DNA of 64,000 nt. It comes from Ancistrus triradiatus (lineage: Eukaryota > Chordata > Actinopteri > Siluriformes > Loricariidae). Positions 10,023 through 21,333 of this stretch are shown here, one piece after another. A program made the translations under genes and the position numbers. Within the stretch, counting starts at the first letter, position 1; each line of letters begins with the position of its first letter. The DNA is taken from the NCBI GenBank assembly GCA_025084515.1, contig JAJAGP010001990.1:62001-126000 (forward strand). Direction: 5' to 3'. The notes below the pieces were generated by a model. That model was given only the letters and a program-made list of their open reading frames with translations. It did no database searches and was not told the origin of the DNA.

Positions 10023-13000
10023 TTAACACTGCCAATTCCCAGTGAACTACTAAACAATTATCAGAAAAGTAACTAAAAGCAGTACATTTCACAAAGATGC
10101 AGGCTTACACATTACTGCTTGTAAAGACAAGATTTTTAGGAAATTTGTAGGACTTGATGTTTTCTAACTAATTTCTTGCTGCTAAGTCAGCAATCATATC
10201 ATCTTATGAAGTCATCTGACTGGCAACCCACATGAGATTGCTCTAAGAAAAAAGAAGCATTACTTCCTCTAAATTGTAACCAAAATATTTCATAATACTT
10301 TTTTTCACCAGCAAGACTATTTTAATCTTTAGTATCAGTGAAATCCATTCTGGTATGTAATAACCATGGCTCTGCCAAGCTGCTGTTGTTGGGTTCAGCT
10401 CCATCAGAAGTAGCTTTGAATAAAAGCAGACCTTCCGCAGAAGTCTGAAGAGTCACCTCTTCAAATAATAACTAGAATTATAATGTTTCCATTCCTCTGC
10501 ACCTTTTGCAGTATTTTGGAAACGTTGTCTTCAGCCTATTATTATTTATTGTTATTATAACTGCACATTGCATCAAACTGAGAACTTGCTAAGTAGCATT
10601 ACCGGTAGGTTCTGTACTAAATGGTAAAGGAACTACCACAGCCGTGCAAATCGCGCCACCGAACGTGAAATGAGCCTTTTCCAGTTGTAATAGACACTTT
10701 GCCGTTAAATTCAATGTGATCTGGGGGTTTGTGCTTAGTGATTTGGGGGTAGCTGGCAAGTGCCTTACGTTCACTGGTTAGTTTGCACTATGAGGCGGTC
10801 CTAGCAAACAGGTGTTATGCCGCATTCGGCACACTTGTCCTCTGTCGCGTGCGTGCAATGTGTTTAGCTCATAAACGGAAATAATCCGACTTTACTTGAT
10901 TTATATTGGCCAGAAAAAAGTTGAATACCCACCTGGAGAGTGAAAGTCATCTTAGCCATAGAAGAGCAAGAAGCCTAGCACTGCCGTTTGTTGTTCTAGG
11001 CTTACATTCAGCCATTAAGGTACGCTATGCCATGTAGCTTTCTTTGTGATTTTCAAGGATTTGTTAATGCCGGCACATTTCATGAAACATCCTTAGTCTG
11101 TGATTTTTGAAAAACGATGTCAGTGAAATTAAGCACATTTTCCTGCAAATTAGTAGAGCCCCACTTCTAGATCATCAGTTGCTTGCATTGTGGCAGCTTC
11201 AATTGTTTGCATGCTTTGTACGTTGCTCTGAGAAGAGCATCTGCCAAATGGTTAAATGTATGTGAATGTAGATTTGTGCTGTATTATTTTACAAAAACAA
11301 GGATAATGTATTAGGCAAAATTAATTGATTATCATAAATGCTCCCGATACCAGGCTTAGTGATTACTTTTTGGAACAACTCAAACATTTGTACTACATTA
11401 AATACCAACAATTTTCTCCCTGTGTCTGCTCAAAACATGGCAGTAGATGGAGTGATTCCTCTTAATTAACAGATGTGAGTGAGTGTGAATAAGAATGTGC
11501 TTAAGTGAGCTCAGTGATGGACTGGTCTTCTGTCCAGGACGTACAATATGTGTTTTTAAGATGGTCTTCAGACCCACTGTGACCCTCTGAAGGACAGATC
11601 AGCTCCTGAAGATGAATGGATGAATGCAAAATACTAACACAACAACTCTAAACTGGAAATTTAGCCATTTGAACTTGCAATCATGAAACCATGTTTTAAG
11701 TATCAGCCCAACAGTAATTTAGTTACAAGGTCTTATTTCAAGTTCTCCCATGTAACGTATTCTTGTTTTCCAGTGCTACAAATGGACAGATAAAACAGTT
11801 TGCAGTCATCTGAGGCTAGAAGTGAACTTGCGACGGTATCTGTGGTTAAAATGAAAGCTTCCAGTTTTTGCCACACATTCAGGAAGTTCAGGAAGTTTTT
11901 TTTAACACAAGCCCTGTTGGCTCGGTCATTCATGCCTTTAAACGCTCCATTGTTAATTACAGGCTTTACAATCTACTGCCATAAGTCTTATTACACTAGG
12001 TATAAGAATTGGAACAGTACAGAAAATAAATGATATGATAACAGTACAACACAGTCTCACAATACTTGATGGATCACAATAACTGCTTACAACTTGCAAA
12101 GTGCACAAATGATTAACAAAACATGTCATTTGACCAGAGGTGGCTGGACGGTTGCACAAGACAGTACTTCCTCTATATGATTTCATAAACTTTCTAAACA
12201 CAGAAAGATCACTCAACTCATTCAGTCCTTACTAGATCCAATTAGCATTGAATAAAACGATATACTGTTTTTGCAAATCATTCATTCATTTTAACGACAA
12301 GATGTTAATCACTACTAGAGGACAATTGACATTGTTAGTATTTGAATTAAATGTTTTCATTAAGGTTGCTCAAGCTCAGGCACAGCAGTCCCTTCCAGCC
12401 AAGTCGTGTATCACATGTGACACGATTAGTTGAGGGATGGGAGCAACAGCAGTTCCTACCCACTTGCTTATGCCTGAAACCTGTTTATTTATTGGAGCCC
12501 TTCAAATAAAAAGGTTTCCAATAAATCTGATAATGTTATAAGCGGAAAATTTGCAATTATGGCTCCTCCTGTTTGATTAGTCAGTCTTTTATCACTTTTG
12601 CCTGTGAGACAAAAACTTTTTTAATTAATTAAGCACGTGTACAAATGGATGGATGGAACTGGTAAATCTTATGGCTGAATTCTGTTATCTAAAATTGTAT
12701 TGTTCTACCAGATGTTTTATTTAATGTTGAAAATGTGTAGTTTGTAGAATGTGTAGAGCCAGTGGATTTTAGATGGAAGCAGTTATGGGTTCATTCATAA
12801 AAACATGAAGGGGATATGATACTTAAAGGGACTGCTATGTTTGGAATTAAAAAGAGAAGTCAGAAACTTTCATGAAGAAGTAGACAGTAACAGTCTTTCA
12901 ACATTACAAATGAATTGATCCAGATTTCAGTTTCAAATGGTCTTTATTAGCAGTATAGTGAAGTGTCAGATTAGGATGATACCAATACTGTGACAGTAGG

Positions 13001-13050
13001 TAATACTACTTATTGCCAACTAGGTAGGATGTAATGTTGAAGAAGGAAAA
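10023..13050. other. No gene recognised; two repeat tails
   Basis: No exon can be supported. Two small repeat scraps are visible: a SINE tail at about 11220-11265 (GCTCTGAGAAGAGCATCTGCC followed by TAAATG-like words) and, at about 11470-11625, the 3' part of the family seen at 32021 (GATGGACTGG then CTGTCCAGG and a GAATGGATGAATG end). Around 10600-10860 there is a short CpG-containing patch without a recognisable gene. Confidence 0.45.
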
Positions 13051-13054
13051 TACA

Positions 13055-13745
13055 GCGAAAAGCCAAAACATTATTACCACTCGCAGACAGAATAACAGTG
13101 ATTGTTACAACTGTGCATATCAAGGTCTGGCATATAAGCAAACAGTTGGTTCTTATAGTCAGCATGATGATTGCAAAACAAATACGCAGGTATAAAGTGC
13201 CAGGGGACATTTTCAAGGGCCAAATTTTTATGGTCAGATTACTAGGTTGGAGCACCTCCAAGAAATGGAGTGCTCTCAGTCAGCAGTGGTAAGTACCTAT
13301 ACTGGCAGTTGTGTTGAGGCCCGAGACTCACTGATGCAACAAAGGCAATTCCATCTGGTAGGAACTGACAGAAAAGCTACTGTGGCAGAAGTTATTTTGT
13401 CTTGCTAATTAGAGGAACATTTCACATTCAGACCTGGTGAGTATGGGGTTGGTAGTGTCAGAGTGTTAACCATGCTAAACTGTCCACCATTGAAAGTACC
13501 GACAATGGACGCGTGAGTGTCAGAACTGGACCTTGTAGCAATAGGAAAAATTAGTGTTGTCTGTAACACAACACAATGCGCTGTTTGAATTGGACAAGCT
13601 GGTGGAGGGAGGGCGATGCCTTGTGCAATGTGGGAAACCAATAGGAAAACTTGAGTCAGGTCATTCATGTGAAAGTCAAATGACATGTGCCAGACATGGT
13701 TGCGATCAAGAGTGTCATAATGTTTGGACTCATCGATGTGTAACA
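13055..13745 (+). mobile_element. Decayed Tc1-like transposon
   Basis: The ends read CAAAACATTATTACCACTCG on the left and ATAATGTTTGGACTC on the right, which form an imperfect inverted pair. The interior keeps scraps of a Tc1 transposase in shifted frames, such as FKGQIFMVRLLGWSTSKKW and a later 'QNWTL-Q' region. Large internal deletions and stops mean it is dead. A second member of this family is at 40945-41775. Confidence 0.65.
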
Positions 13746-14482
13746 TAATGTCTCAAACTGCATGTTAACCATGAGGCAGAAATCATCATAAAACAAGCTC
13801 AATGATGAACATGGTAATTACAGCTAATATAACAGGCTTACACCACATTACGTTCCAGTAGATTACATCTAAGAATTCCTATTTACATTTTATGCTGAAT
13901 AAATCTTAACTGCCTCTTATGTAAAGCTCATCAAAACGTTTTATGTGTGTTTTTATCAATACCAAGATAAATCATTGACTTTGAGAATGTATAACAGTTA
14001 ACAGTGTATTTTAATGGGTTTTATTGCTATGGCAGTCACTACCTTTTAGTGTCTCTTTTTATACAAGGTACAATGTGTAACATTTTATTTTAAGAATTTA
14101 TAATCAGAGAATGACATTCCCTGGTTACTAAACGTATTCTTACTCAAAACGCTGGCACTGTAATTCTTTATTTAAGCATTGCATTAATTTTAACAAGTGT
14201 TTATTTCTTGAAGTCTTGTTTAAGCACGTGAATGCAGTCCCTTGCTCTTCGTGACTGTTGAAATCCTCTGAGCTTAACAGCTGTGATGAATTGTATATGA
14301 TGGTCCTTTATTGAGAATTAGTCTTTTTAAGGCACTGGGGAAAGAACACGAACAACAAAAGTGAACAAGGGAAAGTAGTGTCTTAAAAGCTGTGTTAGTG
14401 AAGCAATATGAATCATCTTCTATTTTAGTCGGAGCTCTTAATGTTCTCATGGTAATTTAGTAACTGACTTAAACTATGATAC
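13746..14482. other. No gene recognised; expected site of last TMIGD1 exon
   Basis: The last, cytoplasmic exon of the TMIGD1-like gene should lie here or further left on the minus strand. I looked for a short exon ending in a PDZ-type C terminus and did not find one that I can defend. Confidence 0.35.
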
Positions 14483-14586
14483 CTTCATAATCTTATGTCT
14501 CCTGGAAACAATAGCCAGCAGAATGGTTGCAGCGACTACAGCCAACCCAGCAATTGTAGGTCCTAAAGGGAACTTCAGTACTTTAT
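14483..14586 (-). pseudogene. tmigd1: TMIGD1-like exon: transmembrane segment
   Basis: Acceptor ACAG (14587-14590), donor GTATCA (from 14482 down). It reads KVLKFPLGPTIAGLAVVAAT then ILLAIVSRRHKIMK, a single hydrophobic span followed by a basic stop-transfer motif. It joins the previous exon in phase 1 through an Asp codon, as in the mammalian protein. This exon itself is intact. Confidence 0.82.
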
Positions 14587-16058
14587 CTGTATTTGTAAAG
14601 CAAAAAAAAAAAATGCATTATGAGAGAAAGTACTACATTGTATAAGCAAACAGAAGAAGAAACGTGAATGAAGAATTGAGACTCAGGTCTGCACTGACTT
14701 ATAAATTATAGCTACAACATATAAAATACTACTGACAACACTACAACTTGGCCTAGTAAAAAGTGTTCAAAACTCTTAAATTCAACTCTCCATCTGCACG
14801 GATCATTTCCCATTTGTGAGTATGATCTAAATTACAGTGACAGAAACTGCATTGGTTTGTGAGCAGATTTGAACAAATGCCTGTTCTCTACAACTCTGTG
14901 CCAAATTTGTTTAGGGTATTTCTTTATCAGTTTATTGCAGCAATTCATGCATTGCATGGATTTGCATGCCAGCCAATAAGTGTAAGATGTAGAGACCTGG
15001 TACTGAGTAATGGCTTATGGACACAGTTATTTCCACAATACCTTTCAGCACCAGTTGTAGGATTTTGATACCTACAGATTAACACGACAAACAGAAAACA
15101 GATGTGTACAACGGCCTGCTTGAGGCTGGTCAGTCACACATATCACAAACAGCATGCAAGATCACTGAAAACACCAAGCCAGCAGGAAGCAATAATTCTC
15201 AAAAGGACATTTTAGAACAGTGCCAAAATTTGATCCCTTCAAATATAATTTGTTTCTACAGACAGTATTCAAATCAGACAAAGGAACAAAGTTCAGTGAA
15301 GTTTTCGTGCGGTTTACATGGTAGCATGGTATCATGTTAGCAGTGGACTAAACAAATGACTACTGGGACTGAAATCGCATAGTTATATTGTTCTAGATAT
15401 GCCTCCACTTCATTAATCTTAGTTTTATTCTTTTCAGGATCATAATGGTTCCAGAGCAACCTGGGTACAATGCAGGAATATACAGTATATGTGGGACACC
15501 AGTGGTATTCCCAATCATACTTATACCAAGGGTCTATTAAAGTAGCCAGTCAACCTAACAACATGTTAGGTTGGTGAATGGAGGCCAGAGGATCTACAGT
15601 AAATCCATGCAGACCCAGTGAGAACGTGAAAAAAAATACTCAAAATGGATGTCAAAACCTGGAGCATCGACACTACCTGCTACACCACTGTTCCACCTAC
15701 ATTATAAAACCAGAATAGGAAAATGAACTAAAATTATGGTGGCAAAGTAGTTAAGGTACTGGACTGTGGACCTGAAGAGGCTAGGGTTTCTAATCCCACT
15801 TGGTGTCAAGTTACCCACTGTTGGTCCCTTAAGTAAGGCCCTTAAAACCACAATTGGCTGGATTGTAGCCCTGTATCAGTTGTAAGTCGCTCTGAATTAG
15901 GGCATCTGCTAAAAATGACAAAATGTAAAATACCGCAAGCTATCTATCTATACATCTGGACCTATTCCTGATATAAAATATGCAGTGGAAATACATCGCA
16001 AGTTAAAATGATACAAAAACTTCAGAGCATTAAGTATGTATTTTTAGAAGATACCAAC
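14587..16058. other. TMIGD1-like intron 3
   Basis: Intron between the Ig2 and membrane exons, GT-AG on the minus strand. It carries a diverged SINE at 15735-15930 and, near 15575-15625, a scrap of the SINE-like family seen at 32021. Nothing else is recognised. Confidence 0.6.
15735..15930 (+). repeat. Diverged SINE copy in TMIGD1-like intron 3
   Basis: Same order as the full SINE (GGTACTGGACT, TAATCCCAC, CACTGTTGG, GTAAGTCGCTCTG, GGGCATCTGCTAAAAATG) but with many changes including the B box (GGTTTCTAATCC). It is one of the oldest copies in the window, antisense to the host gene. Confidence 0.85.
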
Positions 16059-16341
16059 CTTCAACACTGACATTAAATTTCTTGGTTTTACTCCATACTT
16101 GGATGAGCTTGTCTCACAGCTGTAGACAGCCTGGTGGATGTCACGGTAATGCGTGAGATGTAGAGTTGAAGCTGTAGTACCATCGTTGCTGGTCGAATAG
16201 CTACTAAAGAGAGATCCAGAAGGTCGTCATTCCTCTTCCAGACAACCGTTACTGGGGGATTAGCATGGACCTCACATGACAGAACAGTGTGTGTTGTCTC
16301 TTCGACCTTCACTTCTTCAGTATGATGTAGGTCTGGGGGAT
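16059..16341 (-). pseudogene. tmigd1: TMIGD1-like exon: Ig domain 2
   Basis: Acceptor TTGCAG (16342-16347) and donor GTTGGT (from 16058 down). The first part reads YPPDLHHTEEVKVEE then LSCEVHANPPVTVVWKRND. A deletion in the run near 16202-16213 moves the true frame to one reading SNDGTTASTLHLTH then AVYSCETSSSKYG. A second deletion in the A-run near 16084-16091 moves it to KTKKFNVSVED. The exon is 283 nt where 285 would keep phase. Both Ig cysteines survive, but in different frames. Confidence 0.82.
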
Positions 16342-16482
16342 CTGCAAGATATAGAGAGGTTGCTGTAAAGGTGGTTGCTGCTCCTAAAATATTGGTCCCA
16401 TCCAGAAGAGATTTAATTGTAGTAACTCTAGTTGCACACACTTAAAGTACCATTACTTGGGTCCCTGACCCTCTGAACTCAC

Positions 16483-16757
16483 AAGTGACATCCAGTTGGA
16501 CTGAGGCATTCACGTTGGCATTAGCTTTTAACTTGCAACTAAAGACGACTCCATTATCTCTGCTAATGACTGGGTTCAAACAAAGAGAGCTCAGATCTTC
16601 GTTATTTCCATCTTTCAGGTTCACTGCTCTTCCATTCCGGTACCATAGCAGTTTTTCTCCTCCAGTAGGGTCTTTAACAGAGCAGGTCAGAGACACAGTC
16701 TCATTTTGTTCTGTATGAATGATGCCCTCTTGCTTGGTGGACTGGAATCAATGGTGA
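16483..16757 (-). pseudogene. tmigd1: TMIGD1-like exon: Ig domain 1
   Basis: Acceptor CAG (16758-16760) and donor GTGAGT (from 16482 down). The N-terminal strand reads VTIDSSPPSK in the frame set by the signal exon. After a single-base deletion near 16725-16735, the rest reads EGIIHTEQNETVSLTCSVKD through LLWYRNG to VVFSCKL and QLDVT. Both Ig cysteines (LTC and FSC) and the core Trp are present. The exon is 275 nt; 276 would keep phase. Confidence 0.82.
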
Positions 16758-16967
16758 CTGGTGAGTATCAATAAAAACACAAATTAGATAAAATTTAGAA
16801 AAAGGCACACAAAAGACAAGAGTATAATGGAAGTATACAGTAAGTATATGTAAACAGTGGTCTATCTTTCAGAGTGTAAATTATACTTGTAACTCAAGGT
16901 AAATTAATTATATACAGATTTCCTCAACATTCACCTAATCAAGCTTCTGGAACATACATTAAACATA

Positions 16968-18348
16968 CAGCGCCCTCCACAATTATTGGCACCCCTGGTG
17001 TTAGTACCTATTTTGCCAACAAGACAGCACTTAATCTTCTCCTATAACTCTTCACAAGATGATAGAATATAGAAAGAGGGATCTTCGACCATTCCTCTTT
17101 GGACAACCTCCTGGGATTTCTCCTATGCACTCTCCTCTTCAGCCCACCCCACAGGTTTTCTATTGGGTTGAGGTCTGGGGACTGAGATGGCCATGAGAGG
17201 AGCTTGATTTTGTGCCTTGTGAACCATTTTTGAGTAGATTTGGCCCCATGTTTAGGGTCATTATCTTGCTGAAAGACCCAGTGACGACCAGCTTTCGGGC
17301 AGAGGCCACCAGATTCTGATTCAAAATGTACTGATATTTCAGCGAGTTCATGATCCCATGTATCCTTACAAGGTTCTCAGGTCCTTTGGAGGAGAAACAG
17401 GCCCTCCACATCACCGATCCTCGCCCATACTTAACAGTGGGCATGAGGTGTTTTTCTGCGTACTCATCCTTGGTGTTACGCCAGACCCACTTGGAGTGTT
17501 TGTTGCCAAAAAGCTCTGTCTTGGTCTCATCTGACAAAAGCACACGGTCCCAGTTAAAATCCAAGTACCGCTTGTCAATCTCCACCCGTTTACGCTTATG
17601 AGTATAACTCAGAAAAGGCTTTCTCCGTGCATTCCTCCCAAACAGCTTGTTGGCATGCAGATAGCGCCTGATGGTTGTTAGGGAGACCTCGTAACCCCAA
17701 GATGCTACCATTTGATTCAGCTCTCTTGCAGTGAGCTTTGGAGAACTTTTTACTTCTCTTACCATCCTTCTCACTGTGCGTAGTGGCAAGATACACTTGC
17801 GTCCTCTTCCAGACTTGTTTGTCACAGTTCCAGATGTTTTGAACTTTTTGATGATTGCTCTGACCGTAGATAAGGGCATCTGCAGGTGAGTGGCTATTTT
17901 CTTGTAGCCATTGCCTGATTTATAAAGGTCGACACACATCTGCCTTACTTGAATAGTGTGTTCTCTTGTCTTTCCCATGTTTAAGAGTGAGTAAGAGAAA
18001 TAGGCCTCTGTGTAACGCCATATTTATACCCCAGGGAATCAGGAAGTGATGAATTACTAATTAAAGGTTCCTAGATACTTTGATCCACTTTATAGACTAC
18101 AGTAGAAATGACATAAATGGTTCAAATACACTTATTTCCAAGAAATTGTTAAGGGTACCAATAATTGTGGAACAGGTCATTTTATGGCAAATAATTATTT
18201 CTTAGTCAGGATTTTTTTTTATTATTCTCTCGAGTTGAAGGTTGCTTTTTTCTGTTTTTTTTTCAGAGTGAGACTATGCTTCTGCAATAAAAATGTAATT
18301 TTATTTTAAGGCTTGTAACACATTTTAACTAGGGGTGCCAATAATTGC
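16968..18348 (-). mobile_element. Tc1-like transposon in TMIGD1-like intron 1
   Basis: The left end follows a TA and reads CAGCGCCCTCCACAATTATT then GGCACCCCT. The right end has the inverted match AGGGGTGCCAATAATTG but stops there, short of the outer bases. An inner direct-repeat-like copy of the TIR (GGTACCAATAATTGTGGAAC) is at about 18156-18175, an IR/DR arrangement common in fish Tc1 elements. It encodes one transposase on the minus strand. The next remnant begins at once, so the right end may have been lost in that event. Confidence 0.88.
17160..17978 (-). pseudogene. Tc1-like transposase, C-terminally frameshifted
   Basis: The ATG at 17978 opens 272 codons. The first 110 or so residues carry the paired-like helix-turn-helix DNA-binding region (IRQ/VRQMCVDLYKSGNGYKKIA, then a GRGRK hinge). 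The first catalytic Asp is in LLSDETKTELFGN. The second block should read QQDNDPKH but here reads SFSKIMTLNMGPNL in a shifted frame, so the second Asp and third Glu of the DDE triad are out of frame. The full length for the family is about 340 residues. It is inactive. Confidence 0.85.
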
Positions 18349-19498
18349 CAATAAGTATGTAGACACCCATGCATCACAATTCTTTGAATGATAGACATCT
18401 AATTCCAAACTATGTGCCTTGACTACTGCTTGACTGCTTCCTGTCTTTGGAGAAGGCTTTTCTCTATGATTTGAACATAGACGGCAGAGAATTGATTCCA
18501 TTCAGTCACAAGAACATTAGTAATGTTGGACACTGAAACTGGGCTGACACTATGCTGACACCTTTGGAGTTATCTTCTATAAAATGACTGCTTTCAACCC
18601 CAATGATCAAATGCAGCCATGACTACTCCATGCCTCCTCCACCAATCTTTACACTTGGCACTATGCATTAGTGCAACAAGTGTTAACCTGGCATCATCAA
18701 GCAGAATGGCAGATGGTGAACCATGATTAATCATTACAGAGATCACATTTCCTCTGCTCCAATACTGAGTGGGTTGCGCTTTACATCACTCCAGCTGCAA
18801 ATCCAATAGCTCAGAGGGAAGGTCTGCAATACTTGAGAACCTCTGTTTAAATCCCAGTCATGATTTGCCTGATCTGGAGAAGGACAGGGGAGAACCTTTT
18901 CCTACTCCATATAATGTCTGGGATATGCTTCATCCTAACCCACCCATCACGACAATCACCAGGATTAAGTGGGTGTATAACAGGAACCACTTCAGCTGAA
19001 ACATTTGCAGTTGTTTCAGAGGCAGTTTGAAACTCAGTAGTGAGTACAAAAAATGTAAAAAACACTATTTACATTCATGTGCGACTCATTTAGGCTTTAG
19101 ACATAAAATGTTCTACCCAAATTTCTCTATTAATTTTATAGCCATCAGCCATGATAAAAGCTGGAGAGCCATATTGAGTGCAGCAAAGTTGCCATCAACT
19201 GTACATGGCAAGCCTCAAGGTTTTTAGCTGTGAAGCATAATGTGGAGTGGACCATTTTTCTTTTCATAAGTTACAAAATAATTGGACGACAAAACAAACT
19301 TGTGGATCAGTTTAGAGTGGTCTGCACTTGATGGGGGTGTTCACAATAAACCATTTGAAATGCTGAAACAGCCAAGTGTGAACCCTTTGTCTGTGGAGAC
19401 TGCATGGCTGTGGTCTTGTTAAGCACCCGCTAGTAACAGGTGGGGTTAAAATAACTGCCACTAATTAGAAACTGCATCCACATTCTATTGACAACATT
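18349..19498 (-). mobile_element. Decayed Tc1-like element abutting the previous one
   Basis: The left end reads AAGTATGTAGACACCC and the right end near 19475-19498 reads GCATCCACATTCTATTGAC, an imperfect inverted pair. The interior resembles a compact Tc1 family on the minus strand, with words such as GTTGCGCTTTACATCACTCCAG and GGCAGTTTGAAACTCAGTAG separated by a later insertion (about 18790-19012). No open transposase remains. Confidence 0.6.
18790..19012 (+). repeat. Possible second tRNA-headed SINE inside Tc1 remnant
   Basis: It begins with AATAGCTCAGAGGGAAGG and has TTTAAATCCCAGTC about 45 bp later, spaced like A and B boxes of a tRNA promoter. It interrupts the decayed Tc1 between two words that are adjacent in that family. 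The head is not that of the main SINE, so it may be a separate family. Its 3' end is uncertain. Confidence 0.5.
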
Positions 19499-19682
19499 AT
19501 GTTTTGCTTTCTCATACAAGATTCTTTAAGAAGCAAATATTCAGTGCATAATATGCCAGCAATAATCACCATTTGTGAATAATGTTTGACATTGCTGCAT
19601 ACATTAGCTTACAGTGTATATTAAAATAGATGTAGATCTTCAGAAACAGCATGTGTTTACTATATTTTTGTGCATGTCTTAC

Positions 19683-19755
19683 CATTGACACAGTAGATAC
19701 AACAGAAGCAGGCATGTACAAGAAGGAGCAGCTGGATAATAACTGAATCTCTCAT
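19683..19755 (-). pseudogene. tmigd1: TMIGD1-like exon: start codon and signal peptide
   Basis: The ATG at 19755 opens 24 codons reading MRDSVIIQLLLLVHACFCCI then YCVN, a short N-region and a strongly hydrophobic core as in a secretory signal peptide. It ends in phase 1 at AATG followed by the donor GTAAGA. That phase fits the acceptor at 16757 and not the alternative CAG at 16742, which is what fixes the reading frame of the next exon. Confidence 0.8.
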
Positions 19756-20379
19756 TTTTCCAGGTTTCTGTAACACTAAGAATATCAGGGAAGTTACAAA
19801 GACTAAATGAACACAACAGCATTATTTTACTTAGGGTTAAGCAGCTCCTGAAATGTAACAGCTTTCTGATGAAATATGTTAGCAATCCAGTGATACATAT
19901 AAATCAAAAGATATAATTGAAAGTCCAGATATGGGTTTGAATCGAGAAAATTACATTTGAAGCCTGATTACTTACCAAGACACAACAATCCTCTGCAATG
20001 ATTCTGTGTAATAACACGCAAAGAATGCCAAGGGTTCCAAAGGTTGGACTGCAGATGTCTAAACAGGCTTTGGTATTCTCAGCAGGGGTTTATATTGTGC
20101 AGTGGAGCAATTTTATAGCGGTTCAGAAGAACTACCTGTGCTTACCTTACGGTCACAGACCTTTTTTTATAATACTGTTCAAACAGTGAAGTCAGAGCCA
20201 CTTTAAATTCTTTTGGTGGGATGAGGAGATAGAGATAAACAAAATAAATAGAGTAGTACAAGACGTAAAAGCTGACATCGAGAATAACGTCTCATCTTAA
20301 CATTCAGGGACTTTTATTAAGTGCAGTGTAGGTCTGATAGTATTATAAAATTGTTTCAACATTTTACACAGACATTGCC
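19756..20379. other. Upstream of TMIGD1-like start; nothing firm
   Basis: This is the minus-strand upstream side of the TMIGD1-like gene and should hold its 5' UTR and promoter. I see no clear TATA box or CpG island and no further coding exon. Confidence 0.4.
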
Positions 20380-21250
20380 TTGCGTAAGTACCGGTATTCA
20401 CCTGCGTAAATTTTTTCCACCTTTGGTTAGTAATACAGGTTTAAATTAAAATGCACTGGTTGTTTACCATTTGACTGATACATTTTAACAGGGAATTAGA
20501 TTTAGTTATTATTGTGACACATTTTAATAAATCAAATGACAGACTCCCAGACCAATATTTGGTTGGATCCCTTTTGCTACAGTTACAGCTGCAAGTCTTT
20601 TGCACTGAGTCCTGAAAGTCTTGCCAAGTGCTTGAGCGCTGACAGATTGGGTGGGTACCGTTGGTGAACAACTTTAATACATTGCTATCAAACCACTATT
20701 GTGTACCCTTGGCAGGATGCTTAGGGTTATTGTCTAGTTGGAAATTGAACCTCCACCCTAGTCTCAGGTGTATTGGAGACTTGGAACAGGTTTTCTTTGA
20801 GGATGGCCTGTCTTCAACTCTGGCCAGTTTAAGAGGCATTTCAGATGACATGCATCCCAACAGCACGATGCTTCCATTATCATGCTTCACTGTGTGGATT
20901 GTGTTCTCTGGGTGATGAGCAGTGTTTGGTTTCAGAGATACTTAGCACTTTGCAACAACACCAAAAATTACAATTTTGGACTGGATTTTGGATCAGAACA
21001 GAGTACCTTTTTCCATAAGTTTGCTGAGTTTCCGCCATGTCTTTTTTACAAACCTCAAACGATAAACAATTTCAAATTCCTTCTTTTTCCAAGCAAGCTT
21101 ATATTCTTTCCACAGTTCCATAAACCACAGCTTTGTGGAGTGTCTAGGAAATTGTTTTAAAAAAGTAGCACAGCATTTCCCATCTCCGCTCCATCAGACT
21201 AACCTTCAGCCTCTTTTCAGATTATAACATCCGCACTGCCTCACTCTGGT
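20380..21250 (-). mobile_element. Decayed Tc1-like element
   Basis: The plus strand shows the words TTTTGCTACAGTTACAGCTGCAAG, TTAGGGTTATTGTC, AACCTCCACCCTAG and CAGCACGATGCTTCC in the order found in the minus strand of a common fish Tc1 family, where they encode the DDE half of the transposase. There is no open frame of useful length. Ends are not clear. (Words listed are separate pieces, not one motif.). Confidence 0.6.
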
Positions 21251-21333
21251 TTGTGAGCCTACTGACTATGTACAGTGGCATCTCATTCTCAGATGATTAT
21301 CATGAACATTTAAATCAAATCAGGCACAAGCTC

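Larger units (their letters stand above)
14483..19755 (-). pseudogene. tmigd1: TMIGD1-like adhesion protein, frameshifted
   Basis: Four exons read from right to left: signal peptide (19755-19683), Ig domain 1 (16757-16483), Ig domain 2 (16341-16059) and transmembrane segment (14586-14483). The order, intron phases (1,1,1) and motifs fit TMIGD1, a single-pass epithelial adhesion protein with two Ig domains that in mammals acts at kidney and intestinal brush borders. Diagnostic stretches are EKLLWYRNGRAVNLKDGNN in Ig1, WKRNDDLLDLS in Ig2 and RRHKIMK after the membrane span. Splice sites are all canonical. However, three single-base deletions (near 16730, 16208 and 16087) break the frame in the Ig exons. 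Either the gene is decaying or the assembly has local errors. The final cytoplasmic exon is not found. Intron 1 contains two abutting Tc1-like elements. Confidence is high for the family, moderate for pseudogene status. Confidence 0.85.

Noticed and set aside
16742..16744. CAG at 16742-16744 as the acceptor of Ig exon 1, which would avoid one frameshift
   Set aside because: The signal exon ends in phase 1, so using this acceptor would put the Ig text out of frame; the acceptor at 16758 fits phase and adds the expected first strand.
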